In this document: one piece after another, positions 1 through 8,246 of the stretch
Position numbering within the stretch: position 1 is the stretch's first letter
Layout: every line of letters begins with the position of its first letter
DNA from: Paenibacillus solanacearum
GTDB lineage: Bacteria > Bacillota > Bacilli > Paenibacillales > NBRC-103111
Reading direction: 5' to 3'
DNA: 64,000 bases
NCBI RefSeq assembly: GCF_910593845.1
Contig: NZ_CAJVAS010000031.1
Coordinates: forward strand, 1-64,000
Notes under the pieces: generated by a model
Seen by the model: only the letters and a program-made list of their open reading frames with translations
Told to the model about the DNA's origin: nothing
Database searches by the model: none
Translations under genes and position numbers: made by a program

Positions 1-212
1 ATGAACATTTGGAGCAGATGGCCTTCCAAGAGACGCAATACTTTAAGGAAAAGTCCAAGGAGCGGTACAAAATTGAAGCAAAGAACAGCGAACTTAAACA
101 TGGACACGGGTATGATGTCGCCACATCCTCGGGTCTGCTTGGCATGGAAATGCAAGGTGCAACGACAATATTCGCTGTAAATCTTAAGCGAATATTGAAG
201 CTGATAGATTAA
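1..212 (+). CDS. IS1182-family transposase, C-terminal fragment (5' end outside window)
   Basis: The reading frame is open from the left edge and ends with TAA at 210-212. The roughly 70 residues seen match the C-terminal tail of IS1182-type DDE transposases: a charged stretch with KERYKIEAKNSEL, then a glycine-rich GLLGMEMQGA segment and a final VNLKRILKLI motif. This tail lies after the catalytic glutamate, so catalytic residues cannot be judged here. Whether the upstream gene is intact is unknown. Its end lies just before a truncated mraY, so it marks the right part of an insertion element. Confidence 0.8.
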   Translation, partial: EHLEQMAFQETQYFKEKSKERYKIEAKNSELKHGHGYDVATSSGLLGMEMQGATTIFAVNLKRILKLID

Positions 213-247
213 AAGACACTGCGAGTAGACCGATTTAGAGACTCCAA

Positions 248-290
248 AAAAAGACATCCGCCCCTAAAAAATGGAGGTAGATGTCTTTTT
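248..290 (+). terminator. Hairpin terminator after the transposase
   Basis: Perfect 11-base arms AAAAAGACATC (248-258) and GATGTCTTTTT (280-290) enclose a 21-base loop. The T-run lies on the + strand, so it would stop transposase transcription before the mraY remnant. Confidence 0.7.
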
Positions 291-344
291 GCAACTTATG
301 AGGGACGCTAGTAGAAAAAACGGAAGTTCTTCAGTGGCCTCCTA

Positions 345-1148
345 ATGGCCGGCCTCATCTTATTTTGCGGTGCCGCCGCGCCCTTCCTGGTGCATACCTC
401 CCCTGTAACGCGATTTCTGGGAGCTGTGTTTCTGTTGTTCAGCTTCATCGGTCTGCTCGACGATATGAAGAAAGCGGTGTTCCAGAATCCGTCCGGAATA
501 TCCGCCCGCACGAAGCTCGTCTTCCAGTTCCTGTTCACCGGCGTGCTGCTGTATGCGCTGTATTCGTATTTCGAGCGGGGCACGGCCATCCCGGTAACTG
601 CATCGACGGAGCTGGTGCTGCCGGTCGTTGTATATTACGCGATTGCGGCCCTGTTCATCGTCGGCTCTGCCAACGCCATCAACTTTACGGACGGAATGGA
701 CGGGCTGCTGATCGTCGTATCGCTGCCAACGTACTTGTTCTTTTTTGCCATAAGCGAGCGGCCGGAGGTGCAGTTGTTTTGCCTCACGATGATCGCCAGC
801 CTGATCGGGCTGCTGCTGTACAACCTTTATCCGGCCAAAGCGTTCATGGGCGACACCGGGTCGCTGGCCATCGGCGGCTCGCTTGCGTTCCTGTGCGTGC
901 TCGAACGAACGGAAGTGCTGGCACCGCTATTGTTTTTCATATACTTCGCGGAGCAAGGGTCCGTCATTCTACAGGTATGGTATTACAAAAAAACGAAGCT
1001 GCGTATATTCAAAATGGCGCCGATTCATTACCATTTCCGGTTAAAATACGGATGGAGCGAAAACAAGATCGTGCTCGTCTTCGGCTCCGTGTCGTGGGGC
1101 TGCGCGCTGCTGTGCTACATCCTGTGGCGGCTTGTTTTGAACCCGTGA
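345..1148 (+). pseudogene. mraY paralogue missing its 5' end, probably cut by the IS element
   Basis: MraY transfers phospho-MurNAc-pentapeptide from UDP to undecaprenyl phosphate at the membrane. The 267 residues contain the family motifs: LLDD near residue 38, NFTDGMDGL near 112, GDTGSLAIGG near 170 and the PIHYHF...GWSE block near 227, within about eight hydrophobic segments. Intact MraY has about 320 residues, so roughly the first 50 (first membrane helix and the lipid-site start of the protein) are absent. The frame is open only back to a TAG at 312-314, and the residues before the first Met still read like MraY (SGLLMAG), so homology extends to about 330. No ribosome site precedes ATG 345. 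It could be a second, non-essential copy that was inactivated; expression as a short form is not excluded. Confidence 0.75.
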
Positions 1149-1177
1149 GCGATATTATACATAAGGAGGGAACGCCG

Positions 1178-1420
1178 ATGAACATTCAGGATGCCATACA
1201 GGACCGGTTCAAATGCGTCAAGTGCAGCGGCACTCAGTGCCGGATCAAGGAGGTCGCGATGACGGGGACCGGACTGAGCAAGCTGCTGGATATTCAGCAC
1301 AATCATTTTCTGTTCGTATCATGCGAGAACTGCGGGTATGTGGAAGTGTACAATCCGAATATTTTGGAAGGCAAGACGCGCGGTCAACTGGGGACTGTCC
1401 TCGATATTTTGTTCGGATAA
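1178..1420 (+). CDS. Zinc-ribbon nucleic-acid-binding-type protein
   Basis: An 80-residue protein with two cysteine pairs, CVKCSGTQC near residue 12 and CENCGY near residue 52, as in the small zinc-ribbon family annotated as nucleic-acid-binding proteins. The start ATG is chosen because AAGGAGGG sits at 1163-1170 with good spacing; the longer open frame upstream only overlaps mraY. It is 29 bases after mraY and may once have been co-transcribed with it. Its biochemical role is not known to me. Confidence 0.75.
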   Translation: MNIQDAIQDRFKCVKCSGTQCRIKEVAMTGTGLSKLLDIQHNHFLFVSCENCGYVEVYNPNILEGKTRGQLGTVLDILFG

Positions 1421-1426
1421 AACGCG

Positions 1427-1450
1427 AAAAGCTCACTCCGGTGGGCTTTG
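1427..1450 (+). terminator. Small hairpin terminator after the zinc-ribbon gene
   Basis: Arms AAAAGCTCAC and GTGGGCTTTG flank a TCCG loop, with one G:U pair. The T-tract is short, so its strength is uncertain. Confidence 0.5.
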
Positions 1451-1503
1451 TTCCATTATGATGATCGTTGCATTGCAAGCACATCCCGCATGGGCGCCAT
1501 CGG

Positions 1504-2028
1504 CTACCCCTCATGCTCCATTTCACTTGCAAGACCATCCCAGCCGTAGGCGATTTGCGTCAGCAGGACTCCTCTTTCGATCGTCTGCCTCATCACTTCC
1601 TTGCCGCCCATGGACCGGTAAAACATGGTTGCCGGATTGTCTTCCAGCACCCAGATCAACATGGAGTGCAGCCCTTCATGAGACAGCGTCTTCATGACTT
1701 CCCGGACAAGCAAGGAGCCGATGCCTTGCCGCTGGTACGCCTTCAAAATATACAGGGCATACAGCTCGCCGGTATACAGCGGATGACTGGAACGTTCCTT
1801 GCCTCCGTTCGCAAATCCGACGACCGCGCCTTCCTCGTTCTCGGCCACAACAACAAGCTGACCCGACTTCAAAGCCGTCTCCCATTGGTTCAGCCGGTCG
1901 TCGAACGACAGCTTGTCAATATAAGCATCCGGCACGATGCCCCGGTACGTCGTTTTCCAGCTGTCGATGTGAACCTTGGCAATGTCCGCCGCATCCGAGT
2001 AAACCGCTCTTCGAATCCGCATAGGCAA
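1504..2028 (-). CDS. GNAT-family N-acetyltransferase
   Basis: A 174-residue single-domain acetyltransferase that would move an acetyl group from acetyl-CoA to an amine. The N-terminal strand reads IRRAVYSDAADIAKVHIDSW, typical of GNATs, and the acetyl-CoA-binding motif A appears as YQRQGIGSLL near residue 100. The following ML(I)WVLEDNPATMFYRSMG block is the usual motif B with the conserved NPA-x-FY element. It stands alone between convergent and codirectional neighbours; the substrate cannot be inferred. Confidence 0.85.
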   Translation of the reverse strand: MPMRIRRAVYSDAADIAKVHIDSWKTTYRGIVPDAYIDKLSFDDRLNQWETALKSGQLVVVAENEEGAVVGFANGGKERSSHPLYTGELYALYILKAYQRQGIGSLLVREVMKTLSHEGLHSMLIWVLEDNPATMFYRSMGGKEVMRQTIERGVLLTQIAYGWDGLASEMEHEG

Positions 2029-2224
2029 TCCGCTCCCTTGGCAACGATTTTACTTCCAACGATCATACCATAGGAATCCTTTCCTTACGAGGTATAACAT
2101 AGAACCCGATTATACGCATTGAACGCGCCAGGAAACATTTCGCGGCACAAACAATATTGCTTATCAACTTTCGGGATGCCGCCGGCCGACGCCAGACTTA
2201 CGGTTCTTCCGCAAAATAAAAAAT

Positions 2225-2257
2225 AGCGGAGATTCGGCCTCTAGCCGAACATCCGCT
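2225..2257 (-). terminator. Terminator of the sodC-like gene
   Basis: AGCGGA/TCCGCT outer arms and ATTCGGC/GCCGAAC inner arms form a long hairpin 15 bases past the stop. On the minus strand it is followed by an uninterrupted TATTTTTTATTTT tract. Confidence 0.8.
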
Positions 2258-2271
2258 GTATAGGTGCTGCT

Positions 2272-2907
2272 TTACTGAATGACGCCGCAAGCGATGCGCG
2301 CGCCGGAGTTGCCGCTCGGGTCTGTCTTGTAGTCGTCGGCGTTCTCATGAATGACGAGCGCAGTTCCGCCCGGCTTCAGCAGCGAGTTCGGCTTGTCCTT
2401 CTCGAGTGTCACCAGCTTGCTGATGAAACTCGCCTGCGCTTTGCCGTCGGCTGCAACCATCAAATTCGGAAGATCGCCTGCATGCGGTCCTTCCGGGTTC
2501 AATTCACCGTGCTTTTTGTGCTGCGGATTGAAATGCGCCCCGGCCGATTCGAATTTCGGCGCCTCGCATTTGCCGTTCTCATGCACGTGGAAGCCATGTT
2601 CTCCGCGCGGCAAGTAGGCTGCTTCGATATCGAATTGCACGCCGCCGTCAACCGGCGTCAGCTTGGCCTTCCCAATGGACGTCCCTTTCGATCCGATCAG
2701 ATCGACGGTGACCGGAGATGCTTGGCCCTCGGAAGCTGCCGCTGTGTGGCCTTCCGGATGCGCCGATACCGCATGGGCGTCTTGTCCAGGCGGCTTCGCT
2801 TGTTTATTCGCGCCGGATCCGAACCAGGAAAAGGGCTGACCCTGGCATGCGCCGAGCACAAGCACGAACGCCGCAACCAACGCTGCTTTCATAAGTCGCA
2901 TCTTCAT
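2272..2907 (-). CDS. sodC: Cu/Zn superoxide dismutase-like lipoprotein
   Basis: Converts superoxide to peroxide and oxygen outside the cytoplasmic membrane. The N-terminus is a lipoprotein signal (hydrophobic run then LGAC near residue 20), followed by a flexible Gly/Ala/His-rich linker. The SOD fold shows the copper ligands in GFHVHENGKC, the zinc-loop histidines and the AGAHFNP segment, and a C-terminal IHENADDY...GNSGARIACGVI block including the conserved arginine and cysteine. Start ATG at 2907 is supported by GGAGGG five bases upstream. B. subtilis homologues (YojM) are often catalytically degenerate, so activity needs ligand-by-ligand confirmation. Confidence 0.9.
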   Translation of the reverse strand: MKMRLMKAALVAAFVLVLGACQGQPFSWFGSGANKQAKPPGQDAHAVSAHPEGHTAAASEGQASPVTVDLIGSKGTSIGKAKLTPVDGGVQFDIEAAYLPRGEHGFHVHENGKCEAPKFESAGAHFNPQHKKHGELNPEGPHAGDLPNLMVAADGKAQASFISKLVTLEKDKPNSLLKPGGTALVIHENADDYKTDPSGNSGARIACGVIQ

Positions 2908-3006
2908 GTTAACCCTCCATTACCCCTGCAATCAGGGCAAGTTGTCAATGTACAGTAGACCATTGTTGCCATAATGGGGAAGGTTAAACATGCGTATGCA
3001 ACTTTT

Positions 3007-3711
3007 TTAGCCGTGTCGTCCCGGCTCGGACGGACTGCCGAGGAACGGGTTGCGCCACTCCATCAGCATCGCGTAGTGATGCGATTCTTCGTCATCCAAA
3101 TAATTCGGCACAAGCTTCACCGGCGTACGACCGCAGCGAAGCAGAAACGTCATGACCGGATCGTTCAATTCGCCAGCAAGCACCGCTTCTACATATGCGT
3201 CCGCCGACATCTCGCCGGCAACCCGGTGATATCCGGGAAGGCGTCCTCCGCCGAGCAGGCGTTCCAGCCGGAGCTGGACAACCACCTCGTACATGGAGAG
3301 CAGCAGCCATTTCCCAAGGCCGAGCTTCCGGTAAGCAGGGCGTGCGCTAATATCGACGATGTACAGCGAATTGCCGCGCGGATTATGGTTGCGGATGTAG
3401 CCGGCATCCGTCACTTCTTCCCATGTATGCTCGGCATGTGCCGGGTCGAAGTCGACGATCAGTCCCGTAATCGAAGCGGCTGGTTCCCCGTCGATCTCCA
3501 CACACAGCGCCCCCTCCGGAAAGAGCCGGACATGATTGGCGAGCTGCTCCTTGTTCCACCACAGCTCCGAAGGAAACGGAGGAGGGAAGCTTTCCTGCTG
3601 AATCCGGATCAAGCCGTCGAAATCTTGTTCCGTATAGTTTCGGATAACCGTGTGCACGTTCCGGTCCCGCCCGCGATCATGAACGTACAGCTCCTTGCGA
3701 TACGAAGCCAT
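3007..3711 (-). CDS. GNAT-family acetyltransferase coupled to the upstream nitrilase
   Basis: A 234-residue acetyltransferase with an N-terminal IRNYTEQDFDGLIRIQQ segment and a motif A reading YRKLGLGKWLL near residue 125. Start ATG 3711 is preceded by GAAGGGGG; the longer open frame would intrude 130 bases into the nitrilase gene and is rejected. It begins 19 bases after the nitrilase stop on the same strand, so they are one transcription unit. In B. subtilis YhcX, as I recall, a GNAT domain and a nitrilase domain are fused in one protein, so these two genes probably act in one pathway. Substrate unknown. Confidence 0.85.
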   Translation of the reverse strand: MASYRKELYVHDRGRDRNVHTVIRNYTEQDFDGLIRIQQESFPPPFPSELWWNKEQLANHVRLFPEGALCVEIDGEPAASITGLIVDFDPAHAEHTWEEVTDAGYIRNHNPRGNSLYIVDISARPAYRKLGLGKWLLLSMYEVVVQLRLERLLGGGRLPGYHRVAGEMSADAYVEAVLAGELNDPVMTFLLRCGRTPVKLVPNYLDDEESHHYAMLMEWRNPFLGSPSEPGRHG

Positions 3712-3730
3712 CAGCCAGCCGCCCCCTTCT

Positions 3731-4594
3731 TTAGCTCCAATCCGTGTAAAGATCTGTCCGGCGGTCGCGCCATGTCGTGACGGAGCCTTTCTCCCGCACC
3801 TGATGCAGCAGCGACAAATCCAGATCGCCCGTAATGACCATATCCCCGTTAATTTCCCCAACGGTCATCAAGCCGCCCGGCGGAAACGGCACGTCGTTCG
3901 GCGTAATAATCGCCGCCTGCCCGTAGTTGCCGCGCATGAAATCGACCGTAGGCAGCGACCCGACTGTCCCCGTTGTCACCACGTACACCTGATTCTCGAT
4001 CGTCCGCGCATGGCATGTGTAGCGTACCCGATGAAAGCCGTGCCGGTCGTCGGTGCAGGATGGACAGAACAACACATCCGCCCCTCTCGCCCTCGCCATC
4101 CGTACAATTTCCGGAAACTCCATGTCATAGCAGATGAGGATCGCAATCCGGCCTTTGTCCGTATCGAAGACGTGCAGCCCGTCGCCGGCGGCCATGTTCC
4201 ATTCCTTCACTTCCGTCGGCGTAATGTGCAGCTTTCGCTGCTGGCCGATTCGGCCGTCCGGATAAAATAAATAGGCGGTATTGTACAAGCGGCCCTTCTC
4301 TTCAATGATATGCGTACCCCCGATGAGATGCATGCCGGTTTGCCGGGCCAGCGTGCCGAACAGCTCCATGTAGCGGTCCGTGAACTGCGGGAGTTCATTG
4401 ATGGACAACGCTGTCCCGCTCCCATCCCCTTGGCCGATCGACATCAGCTGCGTCGTGAACAATTCGGGAAACAAGACGAAATCCGATTCAAACTCCTCCG
4501 CCGTCTTCACGTAATGCGTTACCTGCTGAGCGAACTGCTCGAATGAGGAAATGGTGTGCAAATGATATTGTACCGCAGAAACTCTAAGCTTCAT
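3731..4594 (-). CDS. Carbon-nitrogen hydrolase (nitrilase superfamily)
   Basis: Hydrolyses a non-peptide C-N bond, likely an amide. The catalytic triad is visible: Glu in FPELFTTQ near residue 44, Lys in QRKLHITPTE near 119 and Cys in ILICYDMEFPE near 153. At 287 residues it is a single-domain member. It is the first gene of a pair with the downstream acetyltransferase. Upstream on the minus strand a perfect TATAAT lies at 4660-4665, about 65 bases before the start, but no good -35 box accompanies it. The rest of the 247-base gap to the next gene shows no convincing open frame. Confidence 0.88.
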   Translation of the reverse strand: MKLRVSAVQYHLHTISSFEQFAQQVTHYVKTAEEFESDFVLFPELFTTQLMSIGQGDGSGTALSINELPQFTDRYMELFGTLARQTGMHLIGGTHIIEEKGRLYNTAYLFYPDGRIGQQRKLHITPTEVKEWNMAAGDGLHVFDTDKGRIAILICYDMEFPEIVRMARARGADVLFCPSCTDDRHGFHRVRYTCHARTIENQVYVVTTGTVGSLPTVDFMRGNYGQAAIITPNDVPFPPGGLMTVGEINGDMVITGDLDLSLLHQVREKGSVTTWRDRRTDLYTDWS

Positions 4595-4841
4595 GATGAT
4601 TCCTCCGTCTTCCTTGTTCTTTATAAATTCCAGCTTCGTTTATGAAGTTTTTGTGTGTCATTATATCACCTTGTGCCAAAGAACACCATTTGCATGGGAT
4701 AGCCCTCGGTTGCGTCGTTGCGCTTCTGTTCCGTCCTCCGGGCAGCTGCCGTCCCCAGTTCGGGACCTCCATGCAAGTGTTTCCGTTACCTGCTCTCGCC
4801 GCGATTTTCAATGCACCGGTTTAAAAGAGAAGGCCAACAAC

Positions 4842-5861
4842 CTATCGTTCCGTTGACGAATTGCCGCCGCTGCCTTCGGTTCCGCGCTTCGCTCCGCATC
4901 CGTACGCTTCATAGAGCCCGATCGCCATGGTCCGAATATAATCAACCATCTCCTGCGGTTCCTGCACAACCGCGTCGGCGCCCAAATTTATGAAATAGCC
5001 GCTGAAAAATTCGACTTCGTCCGGTTGAATATAAAGCGTCAATATCCCTTCACCCGACGGCTCTTCCTTCAACTCATCGGGAAACCAGGCTTCCCAGCGG
5101 CAGCGGCGCACACCTTCGGCAGTCAGCCGCACTCTCACTTGCAGCTTCCGTACCGTTTCCTTCCCGCGTTCGGTCTCCTTGGGCGGCTGGAACCAGTCCG
5201 AAATTGTAATCTCCCCTGCCTCGGCCTTCGGCTGCACCGATTCCGTCCAATCCGCCTGCAGCACGCGGTCTACGCGAAACGACAAGTGCGTCTCCTTCAA
5301 AAAGCAATACGACGGGCAATACCAGAATCCGTTGTAAGAATACACACCGATCGGTTGAATCGTTCGTTCCTTTACTCCGTTTTTGGAATCGTACACAATG
5401 CGCAGCAGCCGCTGCTGCAACGCCGCATCGAGCAGCAGCTTCAGATGAGGAACCGCGGCCGAACGTTTCGGCGTCCAAAAGACAACGCGCTGCTTCATCT
5501 TATCAATCTTGAGCTTCGTGTCGTCAGGGAGATAATAGTAAAACTTGTTCAGCGCCGAGACGGACTCCTCGTTAAACGGGAGCGCGCCGTAATGCTGAAG
5601 GGACTGGTACGCGAAAAACATCGCCACCGCCTCCTGCTCCGAGAACATAATCGGCGGCAGCATCCGTTCGTTCAATACGCGGTACCCGCCGTGAGGCCCG
5701 TATTCCGCATACAGCGGAAGGCCGAGATCGCCCAGCACCTGCAAGTCCCGCATGATCGTTCGGGCGGACACATGGAATTCTTCCGCCAGCTCCCGCACGG
5801 TAAACCGCCTCCGTTTATTGACGGCAATCATCAATTCCATAAGACGCTTTGACTTGGACAT
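4842..5861 (-). CDS. YafY-type regulator with HTH and WYL domains
   Basis: A 339-residue transcription factor. Residues 1-60 form a DeoR-like winged helix (FTVRELAEEFHVSARTIMRD), and the WYL ligand-sensing domain lies around 140-215, including IQPIGVYSYNGFWYCPSYC. A C-terminal WCX-type extension follows. WYL regulators sense nucleotides or small ligands, but which one is unknown. It is monocistronic, with its own promoter region containing a near-perfect palindrome at 5911-5933 that could serve autoregulation. The tail is Gly/Ser-rich and probably disordered. Confidence 0.88.
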   Translation of the reverse strand: MSKSKRLMELMIAVNKRRRFTVRELAEEFHVSARTIMRDLQVLGDLGLPLYAEYGPHGGYRVLNERMLPPIMFSEQEAVAMFFAYQSLQHYGALPFNEESVSALNKFYYYLPDDTKLKIDKMKQRVVFWTPKRSAAVPHLKLLLDAALQQRLLRIVYDSKNGVKERTIQPIGVYSYNGFWYCPSYCFLKETHLSFRVDRVLQADWTESVQPKAEAGEITISDWFQPPKETERGKETVRKLQVRVRLTAEGVRRCRWEAWFPDELKEEPSGEGILTLYIQPDEVEFFSGYFINLGADAVVQEPQEMVDYIRTMAIGLYEAYGCGAKRGTEGSGGNSSTER

Positions 5862-5910
5862 GAATGCTTCCTCTCCATCTCATTAGCAGTTGCCATCAGT
5901 ATATCATAAG

Positions 5911-5933
5911 ACTATGTCACTTATTGTCATAGT
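5911..5933. promoter_or_regulatory. Imperfect palindrome, candidate operator of the WYL regulator
   Basis: Nine-base arms ACTATGTCA and TGTCATAGT (one mismatch) surround CTTAT, 50 bases upstream of the regulator start. Its position in the only intergenic space upstream of a DNA-binding protein gene suggests an autoregulatory site; this is inference. Confidence 0.4.
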
Positions 5934-5967
5934 TACTCTTTATTCATCACCTTGCCGCCAAACATAA

Positions 5968-6010
5968 AAGCACCTCCCGCCGCATCTTGTTTATGCAGCG
6001 GGAAGTGCTT
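5968..6010 (-). terminator. Terminator of the reductase-dehydrogenase unit
   Basis: AAGCACCTCCCGC and GCGGGAAGTGCTT arms (one mismatch) with a 17-base loop. On the minus strand it follows the aldo/keto reductase and ends in CTTTTATGTTT. Confidence 0.7.
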
Positions 6011-6086
6011 AGCTCGTGGCTATTGCAATTTAAGGGAATCGGTACTCTTCCTGTCTTACTCCGTCATCCTGGTCAGCGAAGCGGAA

Positions 6087-7016
6087 TTACTCCACGTGCT
6101 CCAGCCAGTTCAGCTCGTCGCGTGTGAGCACGATTTCCGCCCCTTGACGGCATGATTCCAGCTCCTCCGGCGATTGCGCGCCGATCAGCGCGCACGTCGG
6201 GAACGGCTGGTTCAGCACGTACGCAAGTGCAATCTGGATCGTGCTGACGCCTTTCTCCTTGCCCAGCTGTTCCGCGCGGCGCAGCCGCTCCCAGTTCGCA
6301 TCGCTGTAGAAGACGCGCACCATGTCGGCGTTGTCCTGCACCTCCGGCGAGAAACGGCCGGTGAAAAACCCGCGCGCCTGCGAAGACCACGACAGCAGAG
6401 GGAATTGCTGCTGCTCATGCCAAGCGCAATCTGCGGCGTCGACCGAGACGCATCCGGCCCAGAATGCTTCCTTCGCTTTAGCCAAGCTCAAGTTCGGGCT
6501 GCTGAATGTAAACCCGACCTGCCCGCTTGCGGCAGCGTAATCGTTGGCTTCCTGCAGCCGCTGCACGGTCCAGTTCGATCCGCCGATCGCCTTGATCCGG
6601 CCGGCGCGAATGTGCTCGTTCAGCGCGTCGACAATGATGCTTACCGGCACATTCGGATCGTCGCGGTGCAGCGCATACAGATCGATATAGTCCGTCCCGA
6701 GCCGCTCCAGGCTGATCCCTAGATCGTGGGCGATCGCCTCGGGGTTGACGCGCGGGCCGTTCTTGTCATGATGCGCGCCCTTGGTCAAAATGACGACATC
6801 CGACCGGTTGCCGCGGTCTTTCATCCATTGGCCGATCGCCTGCTCGCTCTCGCCGCCGCAGTATCCGTAAGCGGTATCGATCGTGTTCCCGCCGATGGCA
6901 AAATACGAATCGAGCACCGAGCATACTTTATCATACACGCTGGGCCGGAAGTAGTCCGAGCCTTGAATCAAGCACGCTACCGGTTTGTCCAAACCTTCAA
7001 TTTGAATCGTTCTCAT
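6087..7016 (-). CDS. Aldo/keto reductase
   Basis: An NAD(P)H-dependent carbonyl reductase of 309 residues with a TIM-barrel layout. Catalytic residues are recognisable: Asp and Tyr in NTIDTAYGYCGG near residue 45, Lys in VILTKGAH near 78 and His in LYALHRDD near 115. The cofactor phosphate loop region reads PTCALIGAQSPEEL near 280. It lies 92 bases downstream of a Gfo/Idh/MocA dehydrogenase on the same strand, so both are probably one sugar or polyol catabolic unit under the divergent AraC regulator. Substrate cannot be named. Confidence 0.88.
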   Translation of the reverse strand: MRTIQIEGLDKPVACLIQGSDYFRPSVYDKVCSVLDSYFAIGGNTIDTAYGYCGGESEQAIGQWMKDRGNRSDVVILTKGAHHDKNGPRVNPEAIAHDLGISLERLGTDYIDLYALHRDDPNVPVSIIVDALNEHIRAGRIKAIGGSNWTVQRLQEANDYAAASGQVGFTFSSPNLSLAKAKEAFWAGCVSVDAADCAWHEQQQFPLLSWSSQARGFFTGRFSPEVQDNADMVRVFYSDANWERLRRAEQLGKEKGVSTIQIALAYVLNQPFPTCALIGAQSPEELESCRQGAEIVLTRDELNWLEHVE

Positions 7017-7108
7017 GGAGTCTGTTCTCCTTTGTATTTGGAATGTATACGTTCAACTGTCGCCCTGCGTCTTATATGCGCCGCGAAGGACGCTTCAGCC
7101 AGCTGCGA

Positions 7109-8110
7109 TTACAGTTCTACACGCCGGCGCTCTCTTGCAGAGGTAAGGCATGCATCGACGACGCGCATGCCCGCGATCGCGTCCGCCGGCGAGTATGGCA
7201 GCGGCTCTCCATTCAACACGCAGCGGGCGAATGCGTCCGCTTGCAGCGCGTATTGATTGACGCGCGGCACTTCCACTTCGCGGCGGCCGCTCTTCGTCGT
7301 TACGAAGAAATTGTCTCCCGCATCCTGCCCGGCAGTATATGCGCGCGGCAGCTCGATGCGACCGTCCGTGCCGAGAATCTCCAGGTTGTTGCGGCCGAAT
7401 GCCCACATGCCGCAATCGAACGTAAGCGCCACGCCGCCGGAAAACTCGACCAAACCCGATGCCATCATATCGACGTTGTCATGCTGCGGCGAGAACAGCG
7501 CGTGCATCGTCGCGGCTTCCGGCTCGCAATCCAAGATCATGCGCGCGGCGGTAAGCGGATACACGCCGACGTCATATAGCGAGCCGCCGCCCATGGACTG
7601 CTTGAAGCGCACGTTGTTTGAATTGCCGGCGCTGTTGAACGTAAACGTGCCGTGAAAGCCGCGAAGCTCCCCGATTTCCCCGGAGGCGATAATTTCCTTA
7701 ATCATGGCGTAACGCGGGTGATAGCGGTACATGAACGCTTCGGCGAACGTCACGCCGGCCCGTTCGCAAGCAGCCGCCATCTCCTCCATCTCCGCCGCTG
7801 TCAGCGCAGCCGGCTTCTCACAAAGCACATGCTTGCCTGCTTCCGCGGCGCGGATCGTCCATTCCTTGTGCAGATGATTCGGCAGCGGTATGTACACGGC
7901 GTCGATCTCGCCGTCTGCAAGCAGCTCTTCGTAGCTCCCGTACGCTTTCGGAATGTCCAGCTTGGCGGCGGTTTCCTGCGCCTTCTCGATGCCGCGGCTT
8001 GCAATCGCCGCTACTTCCCCCGTTTCGGACAGCTTCGTTCCCGGAATCACCGCGCGAATCGCGATGCCCGCACAGCCAAGTACACCCCAGCGCAGCTTGT
8101 TGGCGCTCAT
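7109..8110 (-). CDS. Gfo/Idh/MocA-family dehydrogenase
   Basis: A 333-residue NAD(P)-dependent oxidoreductase. The Rossmann motif is WGVLGCAGIA at residues 8-17 and the family hallmark CEKPAAL lies near residue 97. The C-terminal domain has the GGGSLYDVGVYPL segment that shapes the active site. The start has AAGGAGTG eight bases upstream. It is transcribed divergently from an AraC regulator, with a 136-base AT-rich spacer, and is followed by an aldo/keto reductase, which fits carbohydrate oxidation or reduction. Confidence 0.9.
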   Translation of the reverse strand: MSANKLRWGVLGCAGIAIRAVIPGTKLSETGEVAAIASRGIEKAQETAAKLDIPKAYGSYEELLADGEIDAVYIPLPNHLHKEWTIRAAEAGKHVLCEKPAALTAAEMEEMAAACERAGVTFAEAFMYRYHPRYAMIKEIIASGEIGELRGFHGTFTFNSAGNSNNVRFKQSMGGGSLYDVGVYPLTAARMILDCEPEAATMHALFSPQHDNVDMMASGLVEFSGGVALTFDCGMWAFGRNNLEILGTDGRIELPRAYTAGQDAGDNFFVTTKSGRREVEVPRVNQYALQADAFARCVLNGEPLPYSPADAIAGMRVVDACLTSARERRRVEL

Positions 8111-8159
8111 GTCAGCAGCACTCCTTTAAGTCTTTATAATGAATGATTTGATACTATAT

Positions 8160-8188
8160 TGTCATTATATTGAACGAGCCTTAAAATG
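8160..8188 (+). promoter_or_regulatory. Sigma-A-type promoter of the AraC regulator
   Basis: TTGTCA (8160-8165), 17-base spacer and TAAAAT (8183-8188), 58 bases before the ATG. It lies in the AT-rich region shared with the divergent dehydrogenase gene. Confidence 0.6.
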
Positions 8189-8246
8189 AAAATAAAAGCT
8201 TCTTGCAATCGGATAACACAATATTGCACTTGCCGGGAGGAATCGT

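Larger units (their letters stand above)
1..325 (+). mobile_element. Right end of an IS1182-type insertion sequence (boundary inferred)
   Basis: The transposase tail (to 212), a terminator hairpin (248-290) and a short AT-rich tail precede the point near 325-335 where MraY-like coding sequence begins abruptly. I cannot see the partner left end, so the terminal inverted repeat and target duplication are not identified. The exact right boundary is inferred from where homology to MraY starts. Confidence 0.5.

Noticed and set aside
365..1177. Long + frame upstream of the zinc-ribbon gene
   Set aside because: It overlaps the mraY remnant in another frame and has no ribosome site; only the part from ATG 1178 is supported.
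4595..4841. Possible small minus-strand gene between the nitrilase and the WYL regulator
   Set aside because: No ribosome site and no recognisable protein; it overlaps the probable nitrilase promoter.
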